A DNA stretch of 64,000 nucleotides from Pyxicephalus adspersus (lineage: Eukaryota > Chordata > Amphibia > Anura > Pyxicephalidae), in NCBI RefSeq assembly GCF_032062135.1, contig NC_092862.1:61874071-61938070 (forward strand), read 5' to 3'. The translations under genes and the position numbers were made by a program. The notes under the pieces are model-generated. The model was not told the DNA's origin and searched no databases. It saw nothing but the letters and a program-made list of their open reading frames with translations. Within the stretch, counting starts at the first letter, position 1, and every line of letters begins with the position of its first letter. Shown piece by piece: positions 24,339 to 35,770 of the stretch.

Positions 24339-27109
24339 TTAAAGGCTTAACAATTGTGAACACATAAATGTAAAAAAAATGTATGATGTGAATATTTCAG
24401 GTGGTCTTTTTAAAAAATTTTTATTCTAGAGACCCTTTAAAGAACACTAATCATGATAACTCCTGAATTCTCAAGGTTTACAGCTTAGGATTTGATGTTA
24501 CTGTTTGAAAGTCTGCTAGCCATGGAAGTGTATAAATCATTGTTTGCTGGTATTGTGCAGAAACAAATACCATCTTTTGTTATTTATGATTATCAAGGAG
24601 CTTCGCTTTTGACATAATCTTCTATTTTTTTAAATGGGTTGATGCCATCTTATTCACATGGTTAGCTTTGCACACCTACTGTGCCTTTTACAAACTTTAC
24701 TTTTTCTACTGAGAGAATAAGATGTGTGTAAATTACACCTAGATTTTTTGAGTTTTTTTCTGGAAAGGGAGCAAGCCTAGAATTGCTTAAGCTAAACTGC
24801 TCAAACCAAAAATTCAAATTCAAGAGTCAACCTACCTGACTGGGTAAATATAGCCTAGCCTATAGTCCTTAGTTTATAGGGACATGATAGAGATTGGTGG
24901 CACAATACTTTATATTTACTGATATTATGTTTTCCTAATGACAAAGAGATTCTTTGTGTATAATGTATGTAACCCGGGGACTACTTGTAGTCTTATTGCC
25001 ACATTTCTCTGGAATTGAGCTATCCTCAAGATGAGGTTAAAAACTACAACTCGCATGGCTACAGGAGAATTAGTTGTTCCAAATTAATACCTCTAAAATC
25101 TGTGGATGGGCAGTGGGTTTCTTCTTCATAAGTGGTTTCTTTCCAAGTCAGACGGTTGTCCTAGATCTAGTTGTTTTGGGATACAACGAGGACTTGCAAC
25201 ATCTGCCCCTTCATGTTCTGGGGACACTGATGCTATGAGATCTGCAGTCAGGGTTTGACATAAGGTTAGGTAATTGTTGAAGATGTTGGAAAAAGTCATT
25301 ATTGCCCCATACTCCACTGTGGGGAATTCTTCCCTGCCCTATTTATTCAGATTGGCAGATCCAGTCAATTGGGATAGGAAAAGTATGAAAGCAGTAATGG
25401 ATGTTGTGAAGGATAATAGATTAATCACAAAATGAAGGAGAGTATACATTTGTTTAATAATTATTTTTTCAGGCATTTATAGCTTAGGCAGGCATTTAGA
25501 GCACAGTTTCATGTGGGATTTCTCCAGGTGCTGATGTTTGAGGCAATGCTAAGATCCTCATCATTTAGCAAAATGTTGTTTCTATCAGCTTATGAATTAT
25601 TTTATAGTTAGTACTCTTAATGCTTGTAGGATGGCTTGGGTAACTGATTGTATGCAGTTGCTGTAGATGTAGAAGATTGGAAGGAGTTGTGTTGCTTCCA
25701 CTTTACTTCTGTGGTCTAAGCTAAGGAGAGGCTTATCCAGTTCAACATAATTATTTCACACTGGCCAAGCTTAATAATGCTTTTCCTATGAGGAATTATT
25801 CATGCTGATGGAACTGAGTTCCCTCATAACTTCAGGGCATGCCTGGAGAATGAGTTTATTTGGCAAAAGGTAGTTGGCTTTGTTTCATACCTCACATCCA
25901 TTCCACTTTTCCCTTAGGTCTACTTTTGTTCCTTAGGTTTGATTCAGTCTTGGGTGGGGTGTATTGCAATGATAAGTCTCCTAAACGTCCTATATGCAAC
26001 AAAGTTAATTGTTTTACATTGGAAAAACCCACACTGCCTACTCCGGTAGATTGAAAGGCAATAATTAATGCTTCCTTGCCCCTTTTTTAAAAACTACTCC
26101 TCACAAAAGGGGTCAGTTTCAAATGTTTAATAAGGTTTGGGGTGTTTGACCAAGGACCTGATTCTTTACCTACCCCTTAAACAACAGGGAAAATTTTTAG
26201 GTGGCGCCCTAAACTGAAATGGAATTTTGCTTTTATATTTGTGTAAAAGCTTGAATATTGTGGTAGTGAGTTATTCATTGCACAGGTTGGTTTTGTCTTT
26301 TTTTGTTTGTTTTTAGTGTTTAATTGCTGTGTTGGTATATACTGGTATTAGAAAGAATGGTAATAGAAATGGTAATAGAAAGAATTGTAAAAACATCTGA
26401 CTGACTTGAGTTAGTTTATCCCAAATTGTACACCATTAAAAAATTATTTGAGAAGAAATGCTGGGGGAAGATTGCAGGAGAAAAACTACAGCAGTCAAAT
26501 GTACCGAACTGGCATAGTGTCACATAAATAATATTGGCCATTTATGAGATTAAACAGTGACACTGTATGTTGGCATAAATACAACATATACTTTGTGTAT
26601 GTCAACTGTTTAAATACCTTGTTTTGGGCACAGCATTACCAGGAATTGTTTTTCTTTCAAATATTGTTTATTGATATGTGAGTCATATTAAAAGGCATTT
26701 CTCTAGTAGTAGGAGCCTCAACTGGTGTCAGTAAAGCAAACAGTATTAGCTGTGCTTTAGCTATTAGCTCTACTTCCTAAATATCACAACCAGTTTGTGT
26801 TACTCTTAACAAAAAAATCTGAAGGAAACCGCAGAAACTGCAGGAAACTGCAGTAATATGTTTCAAAAATGTACCCATCAAATCAATCTCATGTCCAGCA
26901 ATTTGCCAGTATTTCATGGCTGCTGGTGCTGGACATCTGCCATACGGACCAATGGACACAGTATCCAATTATACACTGCAGTATCCAATCATACAACAAT
27001 TTCAAAAAGCCATCCCTGCACTACATGTACTGGTGATGTTCTTAGTGCTTGATGCTGAGGTACAGCCACTGCAGCCCCAAGCTGACAAATGATTGACCCG
27101 CACAAGCTT
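24339..27109. other. Non-coding DNA
   Basis: No recognisable gene or bounded repeat. An open frame at 25126-25317 on the minus strand is short and unsupported. Confidence 0.45.
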
Positions 27110-27262
27110 CAGTCAGGCAAGATTTTCCAACCTTGAATGCACACGAGTTTAATCATTCATGCCAGCCAGGATGGATGTACTTTACAGGTATGTTTGTTTT
27201 ATTGCAGAAAGGACAATAAAAATCCTGCCTGCTGGCATATTTTTAGTTTACTTCTGCTTTAA
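27110..27262 (-). repeat. Dispersed repeat, 'GCAGAAGTAAACTAAA' family
   Basis: Read on the minus strand it begins cttaaagcagaagtaaacta and includes tgcaataaaacaaacatacc. The same pair of words occurs in direct orientation at 47752-47885 (aagcagagctaaactaaagt, then tgcaataaaacatacttacc). The first word alone occurs at 54032. Probably a non-autonomous element; its ends are not resolved. Confidence 0.55.
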
Positions 27263-27366
27263 GATCAGGACTTTTGCGTCTTGGGGTTCTTGGGGTCATT
27301 GTCTTGGTGCAGAATGATTTTTAGATCCATCAAATACTTTTTTTTATGGTATTGCATGATGGTAAG

Positions 27367-27745
27367 TGTCACACTTCCATCTTCCTCACTGAAGTGCAGT
27401 CATCTCTCCCCTGCGCAAGCGGGCAGTTCTGACGCTGGGGGTGCCTCTGTTTCCATGCTTTACCAATTCTGTCCAATCCGCTGACCAATCAGAAAATAGC
27501 CTCTTGACCAGGTCTGGCTATTTAGCGAGCTCAAAGACCGCACGCTGTGTTCATGCAGCGTGTCTCCATTGGGCCGAGCCCCTAGTTCTTTGAGCTAGTT
27601 CCTGTACATCTGTTGGCTAATTCAGTGTTTCCTCTGTCCAGCTCCTACGTTACCCCCTCGTTGTCCAGTCTGTTGGTTCCCAGCCAACTTCCCTGTGCTG
27701 TTACAGTGTTCCAGTCTGTCTGTGGATATCTCTGGACATCTCTGT
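27367..27745 (+). repeat. 5' LTR of the chromovirus, truncated
   Basis: Aligns to the first half of the 3' LTR (28484 on), for example tagttcctgtac, ttggctaattcagtgtttcc and ttccctgtgctgtta. Identity stops at about 27735, after gtctgtctgtggatatc. The remaining half (R-U5 end) and the primer-binding site have been deleted. Confidence 0.9.
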
Positions 27746-27752
27746 GGACATC

Positions 27753-28480
27753 TCAGCTTATCACCAGCAGACTAATGGGCAGACAGACATAGTTAATCAA
27801 GCCCTGGTGCAACATCTCGCCCACCATGATGACTGGGTAACACTTCTACTGTGGGCTGTTCACCCACAACAACCATGTTAGCACCAGGACCAAAGAATCA
27901 CCTTTCTACAATGTCTATCGCAAACATCCTCACCTTCCATCTCCTATACCCTGCTCTGACTTTAATCACATCTGGTCTTCTACTTGTGAGCATCTGAAAC
28001 ACGCAGCTCTCAGGCACAACAAGATTGCTGATCGGAGTCGCCGTAAGGCGCCTCTTCTCCAACCTGGAGATAAAGTCTGGCTCTCCACAAGGAACATTCG
28101 TTGCAAGGTGCCTTTTCTGAAATTTGCTCCACTGTTTATCGGACCTTATGCCTTTTCTGCCAAGGTTAATCCAGTTTGCTACAACTTACGTCTTGCCTCA
28201 CATCTCAAGCTGCCCAATGCCTTCCATGTGTCTCTGCTTAAGCCGTTGGTCCTGAACCGCTTTTCTTGTCCCTCTCCGCTGGCTACTACTGCACCCGATT
28301 CTTTTCGAGAATATGAAGTCCATCAAATTCTGGATTCCAAGTTTTCTCGCAAAAAGCTAATGTACTTAATTGATTTGAAAGGTTTTGGTCCTGAGGAGAG
28401 ATCATGGGTTCCAGGTTTCATTTTAGTTTTCCCCTTAAACCCATACCCCGGCGGGTGGGGAGGCCCCTTAAAGGAGGAGG
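27753..28480 (+). pseudogene. Chromovirus pol 3' end: integrase C terminus and chromodomain
   Basis: The trace begins AYHQQTNGQTDIVNQAL, the end of the integrase catalytic core (family pattern AYHPQTNGQTERVNQ). It runs DDWVTLLLWAVH, and after a frameshift continues STRTKESPFYNVYRKHP. LLQPGDKVWLSTRNI is the GPY/F-side integrase C-terminal domain, and FHVSLLKPL follows. A chromodomain closes it: YEVHQILDSKFSRKKLMYLI, then PEERSWVP. The final RVGRPLKGGGNV tail is read only after another frameshift near 28405. In chromoviruses this domain tethers integrase to chromatin. Damage: a stop and a frameshift near 27870, the tail frameshift, and loss of everything upstream. Confidence 0.9.
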
Positions 28481-28483
28481 TAA

Positions 28484-29235
28484 TGTCACACTTTCCTCTT
28501 CCTCCATAAAGCGCAGGCATCTTTCTTCTGCGGATGCAGACAGTTCTGAAGGTGGGCATGCTTCTGTTTCCAAGCTTTATCAATTCCATCCAATCTGCTG
28601 ATCAATCAGGAATTAGCCTCTTGACCAGCCCTGGCTATTTAGCTAGCTCACAGACTGCACTCTGTGTTCATGCAACGTGTCCCCATTGTGCCGAGCCCCT
28701 AGTTCTGTGAGCTAGTTCCTGTACACCTGTTGGCTAATTCAGTGTTTCCTCTGTCCAGCTCCTAGGTTACCCCCTCGTTGTCCAGTCTGTTGGTTCCCAG
28801 CCAACTTCCCTGTGCTGTTAAAGTGTTCCTGTCTGTCTGTGGATATCCCTGATTCACCTTTGCCTCTTGTTGCTTCCAGTGTCTCCTATGTACCCTGTGC
28901 CTGCAGTGGCCCCTGTGTCACTGGTGTCAGTCTCCTGGTTTCCTGGCAATTGACCCTTGTCGTAAAACCTGACCCCTCTTGCTTGCTGCCTGCCTCAACC
29001 CCGGCTTTTCCTTGACTATCCTTCTGCTTTGTGATTTGGTACCGTGTGTTGCTCACCTTGGTGTGCCCAAGGACCGCAACCTGGCAGTAACCAGTGGCGC
29101 AACATCCTCACCATCAGAGACTCTGGAGAAAACCTGGTTACTGCTTAGACTCTGCTCCTTGTCGTTCTCAGGGCTCACACCACCTCTGTGCAAGCCATAG
29201 CGCCCCCTAGTGGTCCTGTCTCTCTGTGCATCACA
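28484..29235 (+). repeat. 3' LTR of the chromovirus, 752 bp
   Basis: Starts TGTCACACTTTCC directly after the purine tract at 28468-28483 and ends CTGTGCATCACA. It contains cgcaacctggcagt at 29075, shared with the solo LTR at 18302, and the agcgccccctagtggt word near its 3' end that is common in vertebrate gypsy LTRs. It is the complete LTR of the pair. Confidence 0.9.
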
Positions 29236-32200
29236 TTAAGAATCTGTCCGTATATTGCAGCATTAAAGAAAAAATTAATTCTAACTAAATCCATAAATTA
29301 ATGTGCAGACATTCATTCTCAAACCTTCATGGAATATTTAGCATGACTTACTGATCCTCGCAGACATTGATGTTTGTACAATTTTCTAGGTCTTTGTTGA
29401 AAAAATTACTTTCTGTTACAGACATAGCTCTGTGTTTTCATATCCAATGTATGGCTTCCAAGAAGATCACTTCGGACCAAGTTTTGTTCTGTTGTAGCAG
29501 GGCCCAAATGGTGTCTGCCAAGTCTGAGCCACTGGATCTTTTTTAGTTACTCAGGGAAGTAGGCATAATGTGCTTATAGAGTACAGGGCATCTGGAGTAA
29601 GGGATAAGAGAAAAGTTGCCTTGTGAGTTTGGAGATCATTGCCCAGCTTTGGGAGAGCTGTGTGAGTGGGTAAAAAGTTAGAAAAAAAAAAAAAAATCAC
29701 AGAATACTCCTAATGTCCTAATGATTTTCCTAATGATTATACATTGTGTTCAATGTTGCCTTCAAAATATATAAATAGAAAAATGATGGTGAATGTTCCT
29801 AATCCTTCTGAGCCATTTATTGTTTGTTATTGATTTTACACAGAGAAAACGTATCAATTGTGACTTCACAACGATACCTTTGCAAGAATGGATAGAGATT
29901 AAACTGGTCCGACAACAAATTGAAACTGTAATTTCTTTTGTCTGCTTCACAATGTATTATGGCTTGAAGTTACATACACAATCCATTCTAAAACGTATGG
30001 CAAATGTCCAAGTTTTAAATGCTGTCCTGAAATTAGGTGGGGCTATACATATCAGAGTGTCTGGATTTGGACAATTTGTGACTGGAAAACACTATGCACA
30101 TCAATTAACACCTCTCTGCTGATACAGAAGTCATTGAGCACTGTACCAGATAGGGAACTGACCCTGGAAACTCTGATGCTGAAGTTTAATATTTCAGAAG
30201 GGTGTTTTCAGTACAAATCAAGATATTGGCAGCCAAGCCGTATGTTCTGTTGTTTCTTTTCATGCCCAAACATAGACATGTATATTTGAAACGCTCTTTT
30301 ATAGGAACTTTTTGGTCTGTAATTTCTAAATCAAATAGCATCAATGTGTTATTAAATTCTTATATAAATATGCAAAACATTAAAAATCATTATGTTTTCA
30401 AATATTAAGAAGTAATATTTAAAGTTACTCCCTTGTTTTTACTTTGTTACTCTTTTTGGACTTTCTGGCATCTGACCAAACATAACAGATATATTTTTTG
30501 GGTTCTGATCACCAGTGATAGAACAGACCCAGGTGAATGGAAATCAAAAGTACACTTGTTGTATATTGTGTACCATCTGTGTACATCTGATCAGAATATC
30601 AATTGCTTTCTATCCAGAAAAAAAATGAAAGTTCCAGAGTGAAAATAGCAGATAATCTGCTTGCGTGTTCTAGGCCTTAGACTTGCAATGTCAGCTGGAG
30701 CAGTAACGTAACCACTGCTTGGTACAGCAAAGCAGCAAGCAGAGATTGCATATATAATGAGCAATATGGCAGCCTCCATGTACATATACAATTACAAAAT
30801 AAACAATATGTAACTAAAAATCATTGAAAAGAATATACCTTGCTTTTAAAATCCATCTTTTAGTATACTTTATTGCATGGGAACTTGTCAGTCATCTAGT
30901 CTGAACTGTGTGGGAACTTGTGTGAATATATCCCTGTATTTTATTTACTGTTGCTGCATAAATTAGTCACCATAAAAGAAATGTCAAGCTTTTTACAGGT
31001 GAGACTGATATCTTTGGTAAGAATAGCTCCACCATTCCATCTTTATAGCAGATATAAATAAAAAGTTTGATTCAAAAGGTAAATCATTAAAGAACATTTT
31101 GAGCAGAAAAACCTAATATGAAATGGGTCAGGTCAGAATTTATTAAATCAGAGAGTGTTGTATCTGGTTATTAGCTCGACCAATATTTCATACCCTCAAG
31201 TGCAAAGTGTGACATAAATGTTTATTAGACAGCCACTTCCTGCATGTTATATAATGATGAATGGGATCATGAGGGATCATCTCACGGGGTTTTACCTGCT
31301 GTCATTTTACTTTATTCAGTGCACATAAAATTATATTTTGGTCTTGCTAATTTATGACATTTGTGAAGTCTATTTGCCACACACATTTTGTATGGCCTTC
31401 TTCAGAATCATTAGAGCTTTAGACATAGAAAGCAAATGGCGTTTGGATAAGACATACAAGATACATGGTGGACAGAGAGACAGAATTTTTGCACCTGTAG
31501 TTCAGTAAACTTAAATGGAAACAAATCACTGTTAGTGGTACTTGAGCAAATAGTCTGTAAATAATGCTTTAATTTGCCAAAAAGCATTATGTATTGTATA
31601 TCTGCTTCTAATTCATGAATGTCCCAGGTACAATATATAGTGTGGTATAGCGAATGCCCTAAATCTATTTGTGGTGTTATTAAAGCATAGGACCCCACAT
31701 ACAGTAATATTAGTGTCAAATTAGGTCATGATCAGATTTTATTATATGTCACTGATGATTCTCTGTTCTATTTCAATGGAGAAGGGCGTCTGTCATTTAA
31801 CAATGGCAGTGTGACAGGTTAACATTGTCACTGGTCAGATCATGGTGATTGACGTATGCATTAGGATGCATGACTCTAGGGTTCGTTATGATACACATCA
31901 ATGTGAGTTGATGTCCATTGTGATATGTGCTGACCTTCAATATGAAGTGCATTCAAACACACTTTAAAATGTGTGACAACACATGTTAACATGTGCTGAT
32001 GTGCATTTTGATATCGCCTGTTGGATCTTCTGTGAATGTCTGTCACCACCTGCCACTGCTTATCATCGAAACGCTTTTCTTGTTTTAATGAGCTTCATGA
32101 GTAGTAGCAGATGGGTGGCCGGCAGGCAGAGCAAGTGCCCAGTCACCATCCCAGAATCATCGATATTAAGATGCCAGAACCTAATCTTTACATTTTTAGT

Positions 32201-35099
32201 ACTTCTTTTTTTTTTTTATCAGCTGACATGCCCCTTATATGATAATATAGTGCAGATGACAGGTCCTCTTTTAAGAAGATAAGATCTGCTAGACCCCAAT
32301 TGTCACATTGTGCATACTTATAAACGCTGCTTGAAAAAAAAAAGCCCAGTGAAAAAAGCTATTATTGGCCAGAAATTTGTTTACATGCCAGTTTTGCTGC
32401 CGAAACACATGTGGTGGTGGCAAAATGGGTTAAGGCATCTGCATGGGGCGTTCCATTGTTTTTAGGGTACTAGCTCACATATGTGTGGTGCATTGTTATC
32501 AACACATTTGTAAAAAGCCATAAAAACAACAGAAAATGATATAATATATATATACATTTTATATATATATATCTATAGCCTTAGACTATCAGAAAACACA
32601 CAAGACAGCACAAAGAAGCATGAGCTATAGAAGGTAATAGAAAAAAAAACTAGAGGATGAGGATTAATAAATTGATGAATATGACAATATAGTGTGGCTG
32701 TCAATGATCACTCATGATGGTTGTAAAGGAAAATTTAGTGAATGATATTATTGCTAGACAATATGGGAAAGTAAAGCATTCATTAAGAAATGACAGCTGA
32801 TGTTCTTACTTTTATACCAGGCCAAACATGTCTTCATGAAATACACAGTTCAAGAATAAGTTTTGCACTAAAGATAGTTGGCAAGAATTTGATTTGACTT
32901 ATGAGTGGTCACTGATCTTTTCAAGAGACAAGGTCATTAAAAGAAATTTCTTTCATCAGATCTACTACATCCTAAGCCATGCAATGGGAGTGCAGGAATC
33001 TTTAAATGTTGTCAATAAGTATTATATTTTATCACAGGCTCCCTTGGACTTCTTAACATTCTTAGTCTGGAAAGGTGCCTACTGGGCCTCTTAGATAATT
33101 TGCAACTTGGAAAGATTGTATTGTATTGTTTTTTACATTCATGCGAAGAAAAATGTACTCTGCTGATGTGGAAGTTTCTTCATTCACTGTCAATCTTTTT
33201 CTGGATAACGGTCAATATTAAATCTCCTTTTCTATAAACTAACATAAGAGAATAGGGAAGATCAAAATTTATTCAAAAACATTTAGAGAATTTAGATTTT
33301 TTTATCACCACATACCGTCCCATCTGCTACCCATAACTCCCTAAAAGGATCAATAAGTATACTACTGTATATCTACTGTAAAATGAAATTTGTATTCTTC
33401 ATATTTTTTGGACATGAACAGAATTATTTATTATCTTAAATCATTTTATTGGTTCTTCAAAAACAAAAATTAAACATTAAAAAGATAAAAATAAAATGTA
33501 CTCATTACAATCCCCAACACACAGTGAGAAAGGTTTGCTAAGTTAGTGCTGACTTACTTTGACAAAACTGCGTCCCACTATTCTTCTGCACCACACCAAT
33601 GCCCTTGTGGCAGACCTCCCAGATGAAGGGCTTTATAATATAGCTGTAACACACAATTTGGGGGTCTGAATTACAAATCTTTTGTCAAGTAAAATGGCTA
33701 AGTTAAGTTGTAATAAACTATACTGAGTATTTACCTTTTGGCTGGAATTCCATTTTCAGCTAATCTTTCTACTTAAAAGGTAAATCGTAATCTCATGGCC
33801 CATATGATCCTCTGTTATACAGAAACTCAACAATATTTCTAGCCTGCAGCATATTTATTTTAAACCAATAAACCTTTTGTACCTTTTAACACATAACAGT
33901 GACATCATGTAATATCTAAAATGGATGTTACGCTCTATTTAAAACTGTTTATTATTCCTGCCAAGCATGATCTAAGGATAGGCATACATGCTCTGTCTGG
34001 TCTCTGAATAAAGCTCCATGATGTTGAACTTGATGGAACACGCTATTTTTTTATTGAGAAGTGGTAGAAAAAAAAGACCTAAGTCCAATGATTAAGCTCT
34101 ATTAATGCTTCTATAACTTACATACGGTAGATGGCAACAAAATATATCTAATAAATCTATCATGAAAGCCCAGTTCTGGGCAAACCTTTATGGGTAGAGG
34201 AGGGAAGCATTGAAGCCTCTGTTGCTCTTTTAGCATCATCTGGAACTGTTTTCCCTAATTTCTCCTCAAAAGAAGAAGTGATGTTAAATATCATCATTTC
34301 ATGTATAGTAATCTCAGGGACAGAAAGTGAATGAAAATCTTTTTAGTGGGTTTACCGAAAAAAAAAAAAAAAAAAAAAAACGGACAGAAATGGTACCATG
34401 ATTCTCCCCAACTCAAAATCTAAAACTACAAATACATTTGGTTGGAGTTAGGCTTTAACCTAATGTAAAACTGTGGTGTTTAATTCAAAACAGACTTATT
34501 TCATCAGAATATGAATTTGGCCTAATGTTAGAAGCAGTCTCTGTTCTTCCTTCATATCTAATTTTATCAATGTATGTAAATGGTTCCATAGGTTTATTCT
34601 TGTTTATTGTAATTATGTGTGTACAGTGATGCTGTTTATGCTTGGTATGCATTCATCATTCCTGATTAGTATTACTACACAGTAATTTGATTTACTATTT
34701 TTCTGATCTCACTGCAAATCTTTGCATCAGTTGGGATCTATAGAAAAAGTTGTTTCAGGACACTTTGCCCAGGGCAAAGTATTCCCACAACTCAAAAATG
34801 TTGATAATGATAATACTTAATATAGAAACAATGAAGGATAGAGTTACCAGCTTTTGAAACAGCAAGTCTCAGCATGCACACTGGACCATTTATTTCCTGT
34901 TTTGGTATGCAATATCTAGAGTAACACACAGCCACTTGCACCCCCTTTACCTCAAGAAACATTGACGCATCAGGATTGTGTGACACGCTTCTCACCATCC
35001 ACCCCACAATGGGAGGGATAAACACTAATATAATGCTGACTTTTACAATAACATCTGCACACCTGCTTTATGGTCTGTGTGGCTCAATGCATGGAAGTA
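29236..35099. other. Non-coding DNA with simple repeats
   Basis: No recognisable exon or complete element. Visible details: a short (AT)n tract at about 32545-32575; a cluster of overlapping acacat/atgtg inverted words at about 31860-32010 that could be a decayed palindromic MITE; and a run of about 22 A at 34358-34381. Confidence 0.45.
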
Positions 35100-35770
35100 G
35101 GTGGGTGTCAGGACAGTAGATGCAACTCATGGGGTACAGAGATGTGGGTGTTTGGTCAGAGAATCTACAGTCCAACGATGTGCATGTCAGGGCAGGACAA
35201 GGGATCAATGGATACAAGGGTATGAGTGTGAGGGCAATACAGGAGACCCAATGGGTGCAAGGATATGAGTGTCAGGATAGTACAGGGGATCCAATGGGTG
35301 CAAGGACATGAGTGTCAGGATAGTACAGGGGATCCAATGGGTAATGGGTGCAAGGATATGAGTATAAGGATAGTACAGGGGACCCAATGGGTGCAAGTAT
35401 ATGAGTGTCAGGATAGTACAGGGGATCCAATGGGTGCAAGGATATTAGTGTCAGGATAGTACAGGGGATTCAGTGGGTGCAAGGATATGAGTGTCAGGAT
35501 AGTACAGGGGATCCAATGGGTGCAAGGATATGAGTGTCAGGATAGTACAGGGGATTCAGTGAGTGCAAGGATGTGTGTGTCAGGATAGTACCGGGGACCC
35601 AATGGGTGCAAGGATATAAGTGTCAGGATAGTACAGGGGTCCCAATGGGTGCAAGGATATGAGTGTAAGGATAGTACAGGGGACCCAACGGGTGCAAGGA
35701 TGTGAGTGTTAAGACAGTACAAGTGAATAAATGTGTGCAGCAATGTTGGAGTTAGGAAAGTACAGAGAAC
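35100..35770 (+). repeat. 43 bp minisatellite, about 13 copies
   Basis: The unit reads gtacaggggatccaatgggt then gcaaggatatgagtgtcagg and ata. The tacagg word recurs at 35281, 35324, 35374, 35417, 35460, 35503, 35546 and onward at 43 bp spacing, with one 50 bp step where atgggta is duplicated. Outer units are degenerate and central units are nearly identical, as expected for unequal exchange in the middle. Open frames across it (for example 35120-35311 and 35265-35459) only reflect the absence of stops in the unit. Confidence 0.95.

Larger units (their letters stand above)
27367..29235 (+). mobile_element. Ty3/gypsy chromovirus, internally deleted
   Basis: Both LTRs start TGTCACACTT. The 3' LTR ends GCATCACA. 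The outer flanks are GTAAG (27362-27366) and TTAAG (29236-29240), a 5 bp target duplication with one change. Only the end of pol remains between the LTRs; gag, protease, RT, RNase H and most of integrase are gone. The 5' LTR is cut after about 375 bp and joined directly to integrase sequence, next to a duplicated tggacatctc word that may mark the deletion. A purine tract (aaaggaggaggtaa) sits immediately before the 3' LTR. Confidence 0.92.

Noticed and set aside
34358..34381. Poly(A) tail of a processed pseudogene
   Set aside because: The roughly 22 A run has no recognisable coding sequence upstream and no clear target duplication.
35205..35743. Repetitive proteins or a CRISPR-like array
   Set aside because: The 43 bp unit is tandem without distinct spacers, and the open frames arise from a stop-poor minisatellite unit.
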